A stretch of 64,000 nucleotides of DNA, from NCBI GenBank assembly GCA_963738025.1, contig CAVTWA010000005.1:620001-684000 (forward strand). Reading direction: 5' to 3'. The notes beneath the pieces are model-generated. The model was given only the letters and a program-made list of their open reading frames with translations. It did not search any database and was not told the origin of the DNA. Both the position numbers and the translations under genes were made by a program. This DNA comes from 20CM-2-55-15 sp963738025 (lineage in GTDB: Bacteria > Acidobacteriota > Terriglobia > 20CM-2-55-15). Positions 50,331-59,390 of the stretch are shown here, piece by piece. How positions within the stretch are numbered: position 1 is the stretch's first letter; every line of letters begins with the position of its first letter.

Positions 50331-51590
50331 TCACGGCATGAAACGGTCCGGCCAGCGCCACCGTGAAATCAAATATGGTTTTTCAGCCTCGTACGCCCTG
50401 CACAGATTGTCGATGCGAAGAGAGACTTCACGCGGCCTCGATTCACGGACGTTCAGAACGAATGAAGCCACCCAGCCCAGATACAGCGGAGTCAAAGCGC
50501 CCATCAGGTGGTCGCGTCCGAGAGTACGCAGGTGATAGGCGACGGAGAAGTCGTAGATGGCGCGTACCCAGACTTCATCCGGAAAACGAAACTCACCGTC
50601 CGGTTGCCGGCTCATTTTCTTCAGTTCGAGGAGCGTCGCAGGCGGCAGAATCAGCGCCCAGAGTTCGTGCAGATTCGCGAATCCAAGCCGGAACTTTTCG
50701 ATCATCGATTGGACATCAATAACCGGATCCTCGGCCTCGGGATCAAAGCGCAATCCGAAAGTGGGCACCGGTTCCGACCCGCGCACGCGTTGCCATTGTT
50801 CCGCCCTCGACTCCACCTGCCCGAACAACGACCCGACCGTCTCCGTTAATACCGAGCTTAACTCCAGCGGCGGCTCTCTCCTGACGCGCGGTCTGGCGCC
50901 GAGCAGCGCTTGACAGATTTTGAAACCGCCGTGAACTGCTTCGAGTGTCGTACAGAGGTCCACTGTCTGGTGACGTATTTCACGATTCCATTTGTTGTCG
51001 GAAAGACAATGTCGAATGAAAGTCCCGGAGAATCCGAAGTCGATGCCTAGCGGCTGCCGGATCTGTTTGCCAAACAGCGCGCGAATGACTGGATAAAGAA
51101 TTCCGGTGGTTATCGTGCCTTCATATTTATTAAAGAGATATTGCGGCGCGACAAAATCAAAACCAGATTCCAGTACCGGTTGAACCAGGGAGTTGATCCA
51201 TTCTGGCGGAACGGTTTCCAGGCCAGGTTCAATAACGCAGCATGCCCGAACTCCCAGCTGTTCCGCAGTTGAAAAAATCGTCTGGAAGGCACTGTCGCGC
51301 CCGGGTATTCCGTAAGCAGACACGGCTAACTTGTGTACCGGATACAATGGATACGACGTCTGGATGAAGTTCGACCAGCCGTTCAGTGCGTCCCTGGCGC
51401 GGGTCAAGGTCGAATCATCCGAGCCGCCATCGGCCTGCATGATGACTGTCCTGTACTCCGGGTATCGCAGTGCACCGCTTCGAGCAGCGTTTACGAGGGG
51501 GACGATCGTATCTGCATTGTTATAGGTCGGTATCCCTACGAGAATGTCTGCCGCGCCGACTTCCTGAATCGCCGCGCCGCCGTTTTGCAT
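50331..51590 (-). CDS. GT-A glycosyltransferase, glucosyl-/mannosylglycerate-synthase-like
   Basis: 419 residues from the ATG at 51590; the open frame extends to 51896 but through repeat DNA. 'ADILVGIPTYNNADTIVPLV' is the nucleotide-binding opening, 'VIMQADGGSDDSTLTRARD' carries a DxD-like site, and 'FDFVAPQYLFNKYEGTITTG' with 'RQPLGIDFGFSGTF' recalls the acceptor region of GpgS/MGS-type enzymes that make compatible solutes. Near trehalose genes, a solute or glucan role is plausible. The exact donor and acceptor are not readable. 35 bases upstream of the channel gene on the same strand, so probably co-transcribed. Confidence 0.75.
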   Translation of the reverse strand: MQNGGAAIQEVGAADILVGIPTYNNADTIVPLVNAARSGALRYPEYRTVIMQADGGSDDSTLTRARDALNGWSNFIQTSYPLYPVHKLAVSAYGIPGRDSAFQTIFSTAEQLGVRACCVIEPGLETVPPEWINSLVQPVLESGFDFVAPQYLFNKYEGTITTGILYPVIRALFGKQIRQPLGIDFGFSGTFIRHCLSDNKWNREIRHQTVDLCTTLEAVHGGFKICQALLGARPRVRREPPLELSSVLTETVGSLFGQVESRAEQWQRVRGSEPVPTFGLRFDPEAEDPVIDVQSMIEKFRLGFANLHELWALILPPATLLELKKMSRQPDGEFRFPDEVWVRAIYDFSVAYHLRTLGRDHLMGALTPLYLGWVASFVLNVRESRPREVSLRIDNLCRAYEAEKPYLISRWRWPDRFMP

Positions 51591-51780
51591 AACAACACCG
51601 AAGTCCGGCAATCTCTGAAACTCCCGATCCGCATAGCGGTTTATTGGTCGCAGTAACCATTCTACAGACGAAACGCTCTCGGATAAGTGGAAGGATTCGT
51701 GAAGCCGCAGGGTGGCCCCCTCTAAAGACCTGAATGTAATGGATGCGATGTGAACCTGGTTTGGCTGTGACTTGGTGCCC

Positions 51781-51876
51781 CAGTCCCCGCCTGAGTCAGG
51801 CGGGGTGCCTTCGCGCAGCGAAGGCGGGGCGGTCTGTTCAAAGTTCGCGCGCAGCGCGCTCCTTATGGATTTCCGC
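51781..51876. repeat. Left half of a family E hairpin element
   Basis: CAGTCCCCGCCTGAGTCAGG, CCTTCGCGCAGCGAAGG, GGGGCGGTCTGTTCAAAG and CTCCTTATGGATTTCCGC, then a break. The 45 bases before it (ATGTAATGGATGCGATGTGA) match the flank at 55749 and, reversed, at 25618. 51591-51780 has no gene. Confidence 0.82.
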
Positions 51877-51964
51877 ACGCGCGGCACCGCGCCCATCGTA
51901 GCGAATCTGTTTGATTGCGTTCTACAATGCTGCTTTCATTCAGTTTGTCGAAAAAGGACTCCGT

Positions 51965-54022
51965 ATGAAATCACTCTGTTCCCGGATCGCTATCATTGCC
52001 GCGGTGGCTCTGTTCACTTCGGGTTTATATGCACAAGAAAAGGCTCATGCCGTATTGGGCGCATGGGGTGTCGAGCTTTCCGGTATGGACAGGACTGCCC
52101 GGCCCGGCGACGACTTCTTCCGTTATGTGAACGGCAGCTGGTACGACGGGACCGTCATTCCTCCGGATCGAACGCGAACAGGCTCGTTTGACGAACTGTC
52201 GATTCTCAGCGAGAAACGCGAACTCGAGATCGTCAGCGAACTCGAAGCGAAGCCGTACGACCGCCTGAACAGCGAAGAAAAACAACTGCGCGATCTGTAC
52301 GATGCATTCATGAATACCGACGCCATCGAGAAAAACGGACTCGCCCAGGCGCAAAAAGCGCTCGAGTCTTTCGCCTCCCTTCAAACACTGGATGACGTTG
52401 CGCGTGCGATGGCCAACCGGTCGATCGATGCCGACCGTTTGTTTTCGACCAGTGTGGCTCCCGACGCGAAGAACTCGAACGTCTACGTCATGACGCTCGG
52501 GCAGTCCGGCCTCGGCTTGCCGAACCGCGATTATTACCTTCGCGACGACAAAGAAATCGCCGCCACGCGCGATGCGTATCGCACCTACATGGCAAACATG
52601 CTGGGGATGACCGGCGCTGAAAATACCGTTGCGCGGGCGGCCGCCGTTCTTGCACTCGAGACTGAAATTGCCAGACTGCACTGGACCGCTGCGGAGCAAC
52701 GTATCGCCGACAAGACTTACCATCCCATGACGGTGGCGGCGATGGCGGATTATGCGGCCGGGTTCCCCTGGTCGTCGTTTCTCGCAGCCTCAGACTTTCA
52801 GACCAGCGGCCCGAAAGGCGATCGGATCATCGTCGTACGGGAAAATACCGCCTTTCCGGGGCTGGCAAAGCTGTTCGCCGCCACGCCCGTGGCGGTCTGG
52901 CGCGACTGGTTGACGGTGCATTACCTGCATCGCATCAGCGCGTATCTGCCGAAACGTTTTGATGACGCCGACTTCGAGTTCTACGGCAAGGTCCTCAATG
53001 GTCAGGCCGAGCCGCTCGACCGGAACAAACGAGCTGTCCAGTTGCTCGACTCGCGGCTGTCCGACGCGCTGGGCAAGATCTATGTTGCGAAGTATTTTCC
53101 CGCTCCATCGAAGGTAAAAGTCGAACAGCTCGTCGCCAATCTTCTGAAGGCGTACGACGCGGATATCCGCTCGATTCCCTGGATGACCGCCGAGACGCGC
53201 CAGAAGGCGCTGGATAAACTGCATGCGTTCACGCCGCACATCGGCTATCCCGGCAAGTGGCACGACTATTCGGACCTGACCATACGGCGCGATGATCTGA
53301 TTGGCGATATTTCCCGCAGCGACGCTTTCGAATGGCGCTACCGTATCGACCGCATCGATGCCCCCGTGGACCGCGACGAGTGGAGTCTGACCGCTCCGAC
53401 AGTGAACGCCAACTACAGAGGCTCGTCGAACGCGATTTTCTTTCCGGCTGCGATCCTGCAACCGCCGTTCTTCGACCCGAATGCCGATGATGCCGTGAAC
53501 TATGGCGCCATCGGCGTCGTGATCGGCCACGAAATCAGCCACGGCTTCGATGACCAGGGCAGCAAACGTGACGGCGCGGGAAACCTGATCAGCTGGTGGA
53601 CGGATGCCGACCGCACGGCATTCGAAGAGCGCACGTCCAAGCTCGGTCTTCAGTATGACCAGTACGAAGCCCTGCCCGGCCTGCACGTGAACGGGAAGCT
53701 CACGATGGGTGAGAATATCGGCGACCTCTCCGGCGCCGCCATCGCTTTCCGGGCCTACCATATTTCTCTCGGCAGCAAGACCGCCCCGGTGATCGACGGA
53801 TTCACGGGCGATCAGCGATTCTTTCTCGCGTATGCACAGGTGTGGAGGGAGAAACTGCGGGAAGGACGCACGCGCCGGGGGATACTATCGGATCCGCACA
53901 GTCCTCCGCAATTTCGTGTGGTCGGCATCGTCCGCAACATCGATGCGTGGTACGAGGCATTCGGCGTCAAGCCGGGTGACAAGTATTACCTGGCTCCCGC
54001 TGAGCGCGTGAAGCTGTGGTAA
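51965..54022 (+). CDS. M13 family zinc endopeptidase (neprilysin/PepO type), exported
   Basis: 685 residues from the ATG at 51965 (AAAGGA upstream), opening a signal peptide that ends GLYAQ. The N-terminal M13 domain starts 'DRTARPGDDFFRYVNGSWYD'. The catalytic core has 'NAIFFPAAILQPPFFDP', HEISH at 522-526 and GENIGDLSG with the third ligand Glu 583. The substrate-binding 'SLTAPTVNANYR' precedes it. All zinc and catalytic residues are present. It degrades peptides in the periplasm or outside the cell. Monocistronic. Confidence 0.94.
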   Translation: MKSLCSRIAIIAAVALFTSGLYAQEKAHAVLGAWGVELSGMDRTARPGDDFFRYVNGSWYDGTVIPPDRTRTGSFDELSILSEKRELEIVSELEAKPYDRLNSEEKQLRDLYDAFMNTDAIEKNGLAQAQKALESFASLQTLDDVARAMANRSIDADRLFSTSVAPDAKNSNVYVMTLGQSGLGLPNRDYYLRDDKEIAATRDAYRTYMANMLGMTGAENTVARAAAVLALETEIARLHWTAAEQRIADKTYHPMTVAAMADYAAGFPWSSFLAASDFQTSGPKGDRIIVVRENTAFPGLAKLFAATPVAVWRDWLTVHYLHRISAYLPKRFDDADFEFYGKVLNGQAEPLDRNKRAVQLLDSRLSDALGKIYVAKYFPAPSKVKVEQLVANLLKAYDADIRSIPWMTAETRQKALDKLHAFTPHIGYPGKWHDYSDLTIRRDDLIGDISRSDAFEWRYRIDRIDAPVDRDEWSLTAPTVNANYRGSSNAIFFPAAILQPPFFDPNADDAVNYGAIGVVIGHEISHGFDDQGSKRDGAGNLISWWTDADRTAFEERTSKLGLQYDQYEALPGLHVNGKLTMGENIGDLSGAAIAFRAYHISLGSKTAPVIDGFTGDQRFFLAYAQVWREKLREGRTRRGILSDPHSPPQFRVVGIVRNIDAWYEAFGVKPGDKYYLAPAERVKLW

Positions 54023-54076
54023 GTGTCGTTCTGGCTCGGCCGTCATTACTGGAAGCTGAAAAATGCATTGGCGGGG

Positions 54077-54170
54077 TGGAGGTAACCTGGTCTGGTGAAC
54101 GGTGACAGCCCTGTGACTGGCGGGGACTGCAGGCATGCTATCGTGACGTCCATTCTTGTTTTGGACATCT
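54077..54170. repeat. Degenerate copy of the family E element and its flanks
   Basis: AACCTGGTCTGG, GGCGGGGACTG and CCATTCTTGTTTTGGACA occur in the same order as at 55780-55872, but the left hairpin arm is lost. It lies after the M13 peptidase stop. Confidence 0.6.
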
Positions 54171-54198
54171 GTGGCCGAAGGCCGTGGCTCTGACGCCG

Positions 54199-54381
54199 CT
54201 ACGCGGCTAATAAAAAACGCGAGCCGACCGGGGGTGTCAGTGAACGGGAACGCGGCGTTTCGGCCGCCGTAATTGAGGCCGGCTCACGCTCGAGAATAGC
54301 GGCGATGACACTGGCGGGGCTCTTTCCTTTGGGCAAACGTATGCCGCGTGAATTGCCAATCTGGACCAATCTCGTCTTCAA
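54199..54381 (-). pseudogene. MazE/AbrB-type antitoxin remnant
   Basis: The frame opens MKTRLVQIGNSRGIRLPK, the DNA-binding strand pair of MazE-like antitoxins. It then changes to sequence that does not fit the family ('GKSPASVIAAILEREPAS' onward) and stops after 60 codons. The middle of the gene seems deleted. No MazF toxin is nearby. 54382-54572 holds no gene. Confidence 0.55.
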
Positions 54382-54572
54382 AATGCTGCTTCCTCCGAAG
54401 TGATTACATTGTATTTGCCCGGCGGTCCTTTAAGGCAAGCAGGAAGAAATCGCTCAGCCGGGGTTTTACCTGCCGGGACCGGTAGGAATTCAAGACTTCA
54501 CCAGTCGATGGCGGAAGCCCAGGTGCTCGATTTGTACTGGAGAACCGAGCGCATTCTGGAGGTCTTCTTCCG

Positions 54573-55646
54573 ATGACATTTCAAAGCATTCCGCCGCCGC
54601 AGAACAAACGCTTCGTGCGGCGTTTAAAGGCTTTCGGCTTTCTTCTCGTCTTCGCGGCTCAGATCTCGTCCTCTCAGCCAGGCCCGGACCCTTTCGGGTT
54701 TTTCGAGCCATCGATAACGATCACCGGCGCTGAGCGCAGTCAACTCGATGGCGGTCAACCGATCGCTCGTGTCCTGCAGTCCACGGGACCCGAGGTCGCG
54801 GTGCTCGCTGCCGTCCCGGTGAGCGTCGATGGAGATCGTCTCGTGGCCTGGGAGCAGCGAATAGAGGAGTTAAAGAAGAACCGGTACGTGTTAGCCATCG
54901 GCCGGTTTTCCGACCCGCCACGGATCGAGGATCTGGCCAACCTCGAACTTGACGACCACGACGTGGCGGCGATTCGATCCTGCCGGCCTGAGCACTGCGA
55001 ACTCAAGTTATCCGCGGACGAGATGGCGCAATTGCAGCGTGCGGAGGGGAAAGGCGACGCCATTCAGCAGGCATTTCGCCAGATGATCCTGGATCGCGTA
55101 AAGCAGTATCTGGCGAATGGTCAGCTGCCGCCCGACCAGGATCACCATCAACAGGTGCAGCCTGGATCCCGCTTCGACTCGCTTCTGGATCACACACCGT
55201 TTCTGGCCGATCATCTGCCTCAATTCGCGGAAGACCTGCGGAATTCCCCGTCGAAGCCTCAGACAGGAGTCGAGACGTTCCTGTACTGGTCCAAAGAACA
55301 CGTCGCGCGGAAGGCGGTGATCAGCGTTACTCAGTTAAGCATTTTACGCAGTCGCGATCCCGGGATGCCGGAGGCGCTGATCGTTGGCAGAGATATTTTT
55401 TCGACGCACTATGTCAATGCGTCGTTGAGCATAACGGCGCTCATTCGCGGCGCCGGCCGGACCAACTATCTGGTGTATGTGAATCGAACCGATGTGGATG
55501 TGTTGCACGGCATGTTCGGAGGGATGATCCGGCGGTCGATACAGGACCATTTAAAAGATTCGGCCAACGTGCTGGAGGACCTCCGCAAGCGGCTGGAAAG
55601 CGGCGAACCGCCGCTTGCATCGCCGAACGTTTCAGCGCACTCCTGA
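54573..55646 (+). CDS. Conserved exported protein of unknown function
   Basis: 357 residues. A basic start and hydrophobic stretch (about 17-34, 'LKAFGFLLVFAAQISSS') act as signal peptide or anchor. The rest is alpha/beta with 'RVLQSTGPEVAVLAAVPVSV', 'AIRSCRPEHCELKLSADEMA', 'LLDHTPFLADHLPQFAEDLR' and 'HYVNASLSITALIRGAGRTN'. I remember this arrangement from acidobacterial genomes but know no function and see no catalytic motif. The antisense frames are shadows. Monocistronic. Confidence 0.72.
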   Translation: MTFQSIPPPQNKRFVRRLKAFGFLLVFAAQISSSQPGPDPFGFFEPSITITGAERSQLDGGQPIARVLQSTGPEVAVLAAVPVSVDGDRLVAWEQRIEELKKNRYVLAIGRFSDPPRIEDLANLELDDHDVAAIRSCRPEHCELKLSADEMAQLQRAEGKGDAIQQAFRQMILDRVKQYLANGQLPPDQDHHQQVQPGSRFDSLLDHTPFLADHLPQFAEDLRNSPSKPQTGVETFLYWSKEHVARKAVISVTQLSILRSRDPGMPEALIVGRDIFSTHYVNASLSITALIRGAGRTNYLVYVNRTDVDVLHGMFGGMIRRSIQDHLKDSANVLEDLRKRLESGEPPLASPNVSAHS

Positions 55647-55666
55647 TTCACGTTTCTTCGTCATTG

Positions 55667-55897
55667 TGGGCGCGGTCTATGACCGCGCGCTTTACCTGGA
55701 ATCAAGAAAAACGCGCGGTCATAGACCTGCGGGCCAATGCCAACTTTGTAAAGGTTTGAATGTAATGGATGCGATGTACACCTGGTCTGGCTGCAACGCG
55801 TTGACCAGTCCCCGCCTTACTAAGGCGGGGACTGGCAGACACCAACCGCGGCATCCATTCTTGTTTTGGACAGCTCAGGTCATAGACCGCGCCTACA
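55667..55897. repeat. Composite repeat: family D hairpin, flank, family E hairpin, flank, half D
   Basis: GCGCGGTCTATGACCGCGCG with partner at 55667-55730, then GAATGTAATGGATGCGATGT, the E hairpin AGTCCCCGCCTTACTAAGGC at 55803-55837, then GCATCCATTCTTGTTTTGGA and a half D unit GGTCATAGACCGCGCC. The D-then-E order is the same as at 19.5-19.9 kb, so these are parts of one larger dispersed unit. There is no gene in 55647-55959. Confidence 0.8.
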
Positions 55898-55959
55898 ATC
55901 AGCGTTTTTAGCCGCTCCGCGGCTAAAAGCCCTCGCTTGTTCTATAATCCGTGCCGATT

Positions 55960-58629
55960 ATGAGTTTGACTATCGGCACACGGCTCGGTCCCTACCAGAT
56001 CGGCGAGCAGCTGGGTGCTGGCGGCATGGGGGAGGTTTACCGGGCGATCGATGTGCGTCTGGATCGTACGGTCGCGATCAAGGTACTCCCGCAGAGTCTG
56101 GCCGGCGATCCGCAGGGACTCGAGCGTTTTGAGCGCGAGGCGAAAGCGATCGGCAGTCTGAATCATCCCCACATTTGTGTGCTCTACGACGTCGGCCGGC
56201 AGGATGACATGCCGTACATCGTCATGGAGCACATCGAAGGTCCGACTCTCGAAAAGCTCCTGCAGAGAGGACCGCTGCCGCTCGACTCTGTTTTCGAATA
56301 CGCGCTCCAGATTGCGGATGCGCTGAATAAAGCGCATGCGCACGGCATCGTGCATCGGGACCTCAAGCCGGGAAACATCATGGTGGCGAAGTCCGGCATC
56401 AAGCTGCTGGATTTCGGTCTTGCCAAACTGCGGGAACCGGCAGGCGCGTCTCCTCTTTCTGAAATGCGCACGCAAAGATCAGCGGAGCCTCTTACGGCGC
56501 AGGGAACAATTCTGGGAACCTTGCAGTACATGGCGCCCGAACAACTGGAGGGTGAGGAGGCGGACGCCCGCACGGATATCTTTGCGTTCGGATTGATCCT
56601 GTACGAAATGACGGCGGGGAAGAAAGCCTTTCACGGCAAGAGCCAGGCAAGCCTGATTGGTGCGATTCTCAAGGACACGCCCGAACCGCCGTCGAGCCTG
56701 CGGCCCGGCATTCCCCCGGCATTGGACCGGGTGATCGGTGCATGCCTGGAAAAAAATCCGGAGGAGCGCTGGCAGAGCGTCAGGGACATGGCGCGCGAAT
56801 TGAACTGGCTGCGGCAGCCGGCCGCAGTGCTGCCGGAACACTCCACGGCAGCCGTTTCTTCAGGAAGGGTTTCGCGTCTGGCCTGGACACTGGCTGTTGT
56901 ATTCGGCATCGGCACGCTGGGTTTACTCCTGCAACTGTACCGAAACCCTTCGACGGTTCTTCCGGTGACGCGGCTCTCCGCAGAACTTCCGCGGGAGCAG
57001 TTGTATAACGGGCTTTCGAGTCCCGGGCGGGCCATCGCGATTTCGCCGGATGGCCGCACCCTGGTGTACGTCAGCGGATCGCCCCAGCCGAACCGTCGGA
57101 TCTACATGCGGCGTCTGGATCGAACCGCACTTCAACCCGTCGCCGGGACAGAAGGGGCGGTGCAGCCCTTCTTCTCGCCGGATGGGAAGTGGCTTGCTTT
57201 TTTTACAATCTCCGGTGAACTGAAGAAACTGTCGCTGGATCAGGGCAGTGTTCCGGTGACATTGGTAAAAGGACTTTTCAACGGCCAATGGTGTTTTGGC
57301 GTCTGGCGGGACGACAATGTCATCATCTTCAGCGCCTTTGAGAATCTCCTCCAGGTCTCCGCGGATGGAGGCACGCCCACAGCGCTGACGAACATCGACG
57401 CTGCAAGCTCCGAGTCTTATCATGAGTTTCCGCAAGTGGTGCAGTCCACTGGTGACGTGGTATTTACCGTTGGTCTCAAGGACGGCAAGAGCCGTGTGGA
57501 CCTGATCCGGAAAGACAACAAGCAACGTTCGACGATTCTCCAGGATACGAGAGGCGTTCTGTTGACGCATTCCGGGCAACTCCTGTTCAGCCGTGACGGT
57601 GTCATGATGGTGGCGCCGTTCGACGCACAGCAACGCCGGATCTCGGGCCCGGCGGTTGCGTCGCCGGAATCGGTTGTCACGGAGGCTGGCATCCTGCGCA
57701 ACTCGGCATTTGGCAACCTTCAAGCTGCTATCGCGGATGACGGTACGCTGGCGTACGTGCCGCCAAATGCCGATAAAGCGGAGGACACTATCGGGTGGTT
57801 GGACATCAAAGGTGAATTCGCTGCGGCCGGGACAGTAGCAGGGTACATTTCCGACGCATCGCTGTCTCCTGACGGCAAGACTGTGGCTTTCGTGTCCGAT
57901 GCCCGCGTTTCGCTTTTCGATCTCGCCAGGTCCGTGACGACGCCGCTGAATCTTGGTGACCGGCAGACCGAAACCGTATCGTGGCACCCGGACGGCAAAC
58001 GCCTCACGCTGGGCGGACCCTCCCTGTCGTTGTACGATCTCGACGCTCGCAAAGAAACGGTGCTCGTCGACGTAGGACGGCCAAAGCGCGGGGCCGTGTG
58101 GTCGCCGGACGGCCGGACTGTTGTTTACATGACATTCAATCCGAACAATGACATTTATATGCTTACGCCCGGCGCCTCCGATGCGACGCCGAAGCCGTTT
58201 GCCGCAACGGATGCGATCGAGCTTGCACCCGCGATTTCACCGGATGGCCGTTTGATCGCTTACAGATCGAGCGTTTCCGGACAGAGCAATCAAACGAACG
58301 TCTACGTCTCACGCTTTCCCGACGGCAGCGGCATTGTCAAGGTTACCGACCGCGGAGGCGGTACCCCCTTCTGGAGCGCCGATGGACGAAGTCTCTTTTT
58401 CAGCGGCCCGCCAGGCGTTCTGCAGACCGCGCAGGTTACCGAAGGCAGCACGATTCAGGTCGGAGCCGTGCAAACATTATTTCCTCTGAAAGATTTTCAA
58501 CCCGTCGGCATCGCATCCGACGGAAAGCGATTTCTTGCTGTCCGCGTTCCGAAGAACGACCCGCCGTCACAAATCATCGTTGTTCAGAACTGGATGCAGG
58601 AGTTGAAACGGCTGCTGCCCGCCCGATAG
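55960..58629 (+). CDS. Membrane Ser/Thr protein kinase with TolB-like beta-propeller
   Basis: 889 residues from the ATG at 55960 (a GTG nine bases earlier is possible). Kinase domain 13-280: GAGGMGEVY loop (19-27), Lys 41, HRDLKPGN (132-139), DFG (151-153), then 'APEQLEGEEADARTDIFAFG'. One membrane helix near 300-320. Outside lies a six-bladed WD40/TolB-like propeller with repeated 'ISPDGR', 'FSPDGKWLAF', 'SWHPDGKRL', 'WSPDGRTVVY' blocks. All catalytic residues are present. The propeller probably senses a ligand or partner in the periplasm. Such receptors are multiplied in Acidobacteriota. It converges on a second kinase of the same design at 59391-62069. Confidence 0.95.
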   Translation: MSLTIGTRLGPYQIGEQLGAGGMGEVYRAIDVRLDRTVAIKVLPQSLAGDPQGLERFEREAKAIGSLNHPHICVLYDVGRQDDMPYIVMEHIEGPTLEKLLQRGPLPLDSVFEYALQIADALNKAHAHGIVHRDLKPGNIMVAKSGIKLLDFGLAKLREPAGASPLSEMRTQRSAEPLTAQGTILGTLQYMAPEQLEGEEADARTDIFAFGLILYEMTAGKKAFHGKSQASLIGAILKDTPEPPSSLRPGIPPALDRVIGACLEKNPEERWQSVRDMARELNWLRQPAAVLPEHSTAAVSSGRVSRLAWTLAVVFGIGTLGLLLQLYRNPSTVLPVTRLSAELPREQLYNGLSSPGRAIAISPDGRTLVYVSGSPQPNRRIYMRRLDRTALQPVAGTEGAVQPFFSPDGKWLAFFTISGELKKLSLDQGSVPVTLVKGLFNGQWCFGVWRDDNVIIFSAFENLLQVSADGGTPTALTNIDAASSESYHEFPQVVQSTGDVVFTVGLKDGKSRVDLIRKDNKQRSTILQDTRGVLLTHSGQLLFSRDGVMMVAPFDAQQRRISGPAVASPESVVTEAGILRNSAFGNLQAAIADDGTLAYVPPNADKAEDTIGWLDIKGEFAAAGTVAGYISDASLSPDGKTVAFVSDARVSLFDLARSVTTPLNLGDRQTETVSWHPDGKRLTLGGPSLSLYDLDARKETVLVDVGRPKRGAVWSPDGRTVVYMTFNPNNDIYMLTPGASDATPKPFAATDAIELAPAISPDGRLIAYRSSVSGQSNQTNVYVSRFPDGSGIVKVTDRGGGTPFWSADGRSLFFSGPPGVLQTAQVTEGSTIQVGAVQTLFPLKDFQPVGIASDGKRFLAVRVPKNDPPSQIIVVQNWMQELKRLLPAR

Positions 58630-58673
58630 ATGCCGGGCGCGCTTTGTCTTCCAGATCGGGAGAATCCGAGGCC

Positions 58674-58832
58674 TTAACGTTCCCCGTCGAGAGCCAGGGC
58701 AAGGACGGATGTGGCCCACCCGGTGGCCATGGAAGAAATCCACTGATCCTCACCATAAGGAAAGCCGCTTTCGAAGTAAGGCTGTACTTTGATGACGGCG
58801 CGGCTTGTAACGTGCCACGACCCATCGTCAGA
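58674..58832 (-). pseudogene. C-terminal fragment of a toroid (prenyltransferase-like) protein
   Basis: 52 codons read DDGSWHVTSRAVIKVQPYFE and 'GFPYGEDQWISSMATGWATS', ending LALDGER and a TAA at 58674. I recognise this as the typical last segment of exported acidobacterial toroid or ankyrin-cytochrome proteins. The frame beyond 58832 is no longer homologous, since another gene fragment starts there on the other strand. Confidence 0.6.
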
Positions 58833-59326
58833 TGCTTTATTGGTGCTTATCGAATGTGCTGGAAGCGCTCGAACTCGCAGCGGAGGCGCGTGCAGGCTTT
58901 GAAAAGACGGTCGAACTCGATCCGCAATTCGGGTTGGGGTGGTGGAGTCTCGGTCTGCATGACGCCGTTTGTAAGAGACCCGCCGAAGCGCGCGCGGCCG
59001 CCGAAAAGGGATTCGCCATTCATCCGGAGTCCCCCTACAACATCGGCCTGCTGGCCGGCGTCTTAGGAAATGCCGGAGAGACAACGCAGTCCGAAGCGCT
59101 GCTCGAACGACTGCCAACCGGCACTGCGGGCGCCTCCGTCGCGCGGAGTTGCTTTCATCTGGTTCGAGGCGAGTCCGACGCCGCCGTGCAATGTGCTGGA
59201 GCGGCACTGGACGAGGGTTATCTGCTGGCGCCTTGCATGTTCGTCCTCCCATTTGAGAGGTTGCTCAGGCAGTCACCGGGATGGCGGACTTTGATGCGAA
59301 AGTTGAATCTCCCGGAGTCGCGCTGA
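58832..59326 (+). pseudogene. TPR-containing gene fragment
   Basis: 164 codons from an ATG at the junction with the preceding fragment. 'AAEARAGFEKTVELDPQFGL' and 'EARAAAEKGFAIHPESPYNI' are tetratricopeptide repeats, and 'AGALDEGYLLAPCMFVLP'-like sequence with 'RLLRQSPGWRTLMRKLNLPE' is the usual C-terminus of long TPR proteins fused to kinases or winged-helix regulators. No ribosome site precedes the ATG. Most likely the tail of a lost gene, though short translation cannot be excluded. Confidence 0.6.
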
Positions 59327-59390
59327 AACCTGGCTTTGAGTCTTTGCCTAAGCGTTATCCAATCCCACCTCGACTTGTGAGAAATCCTGG

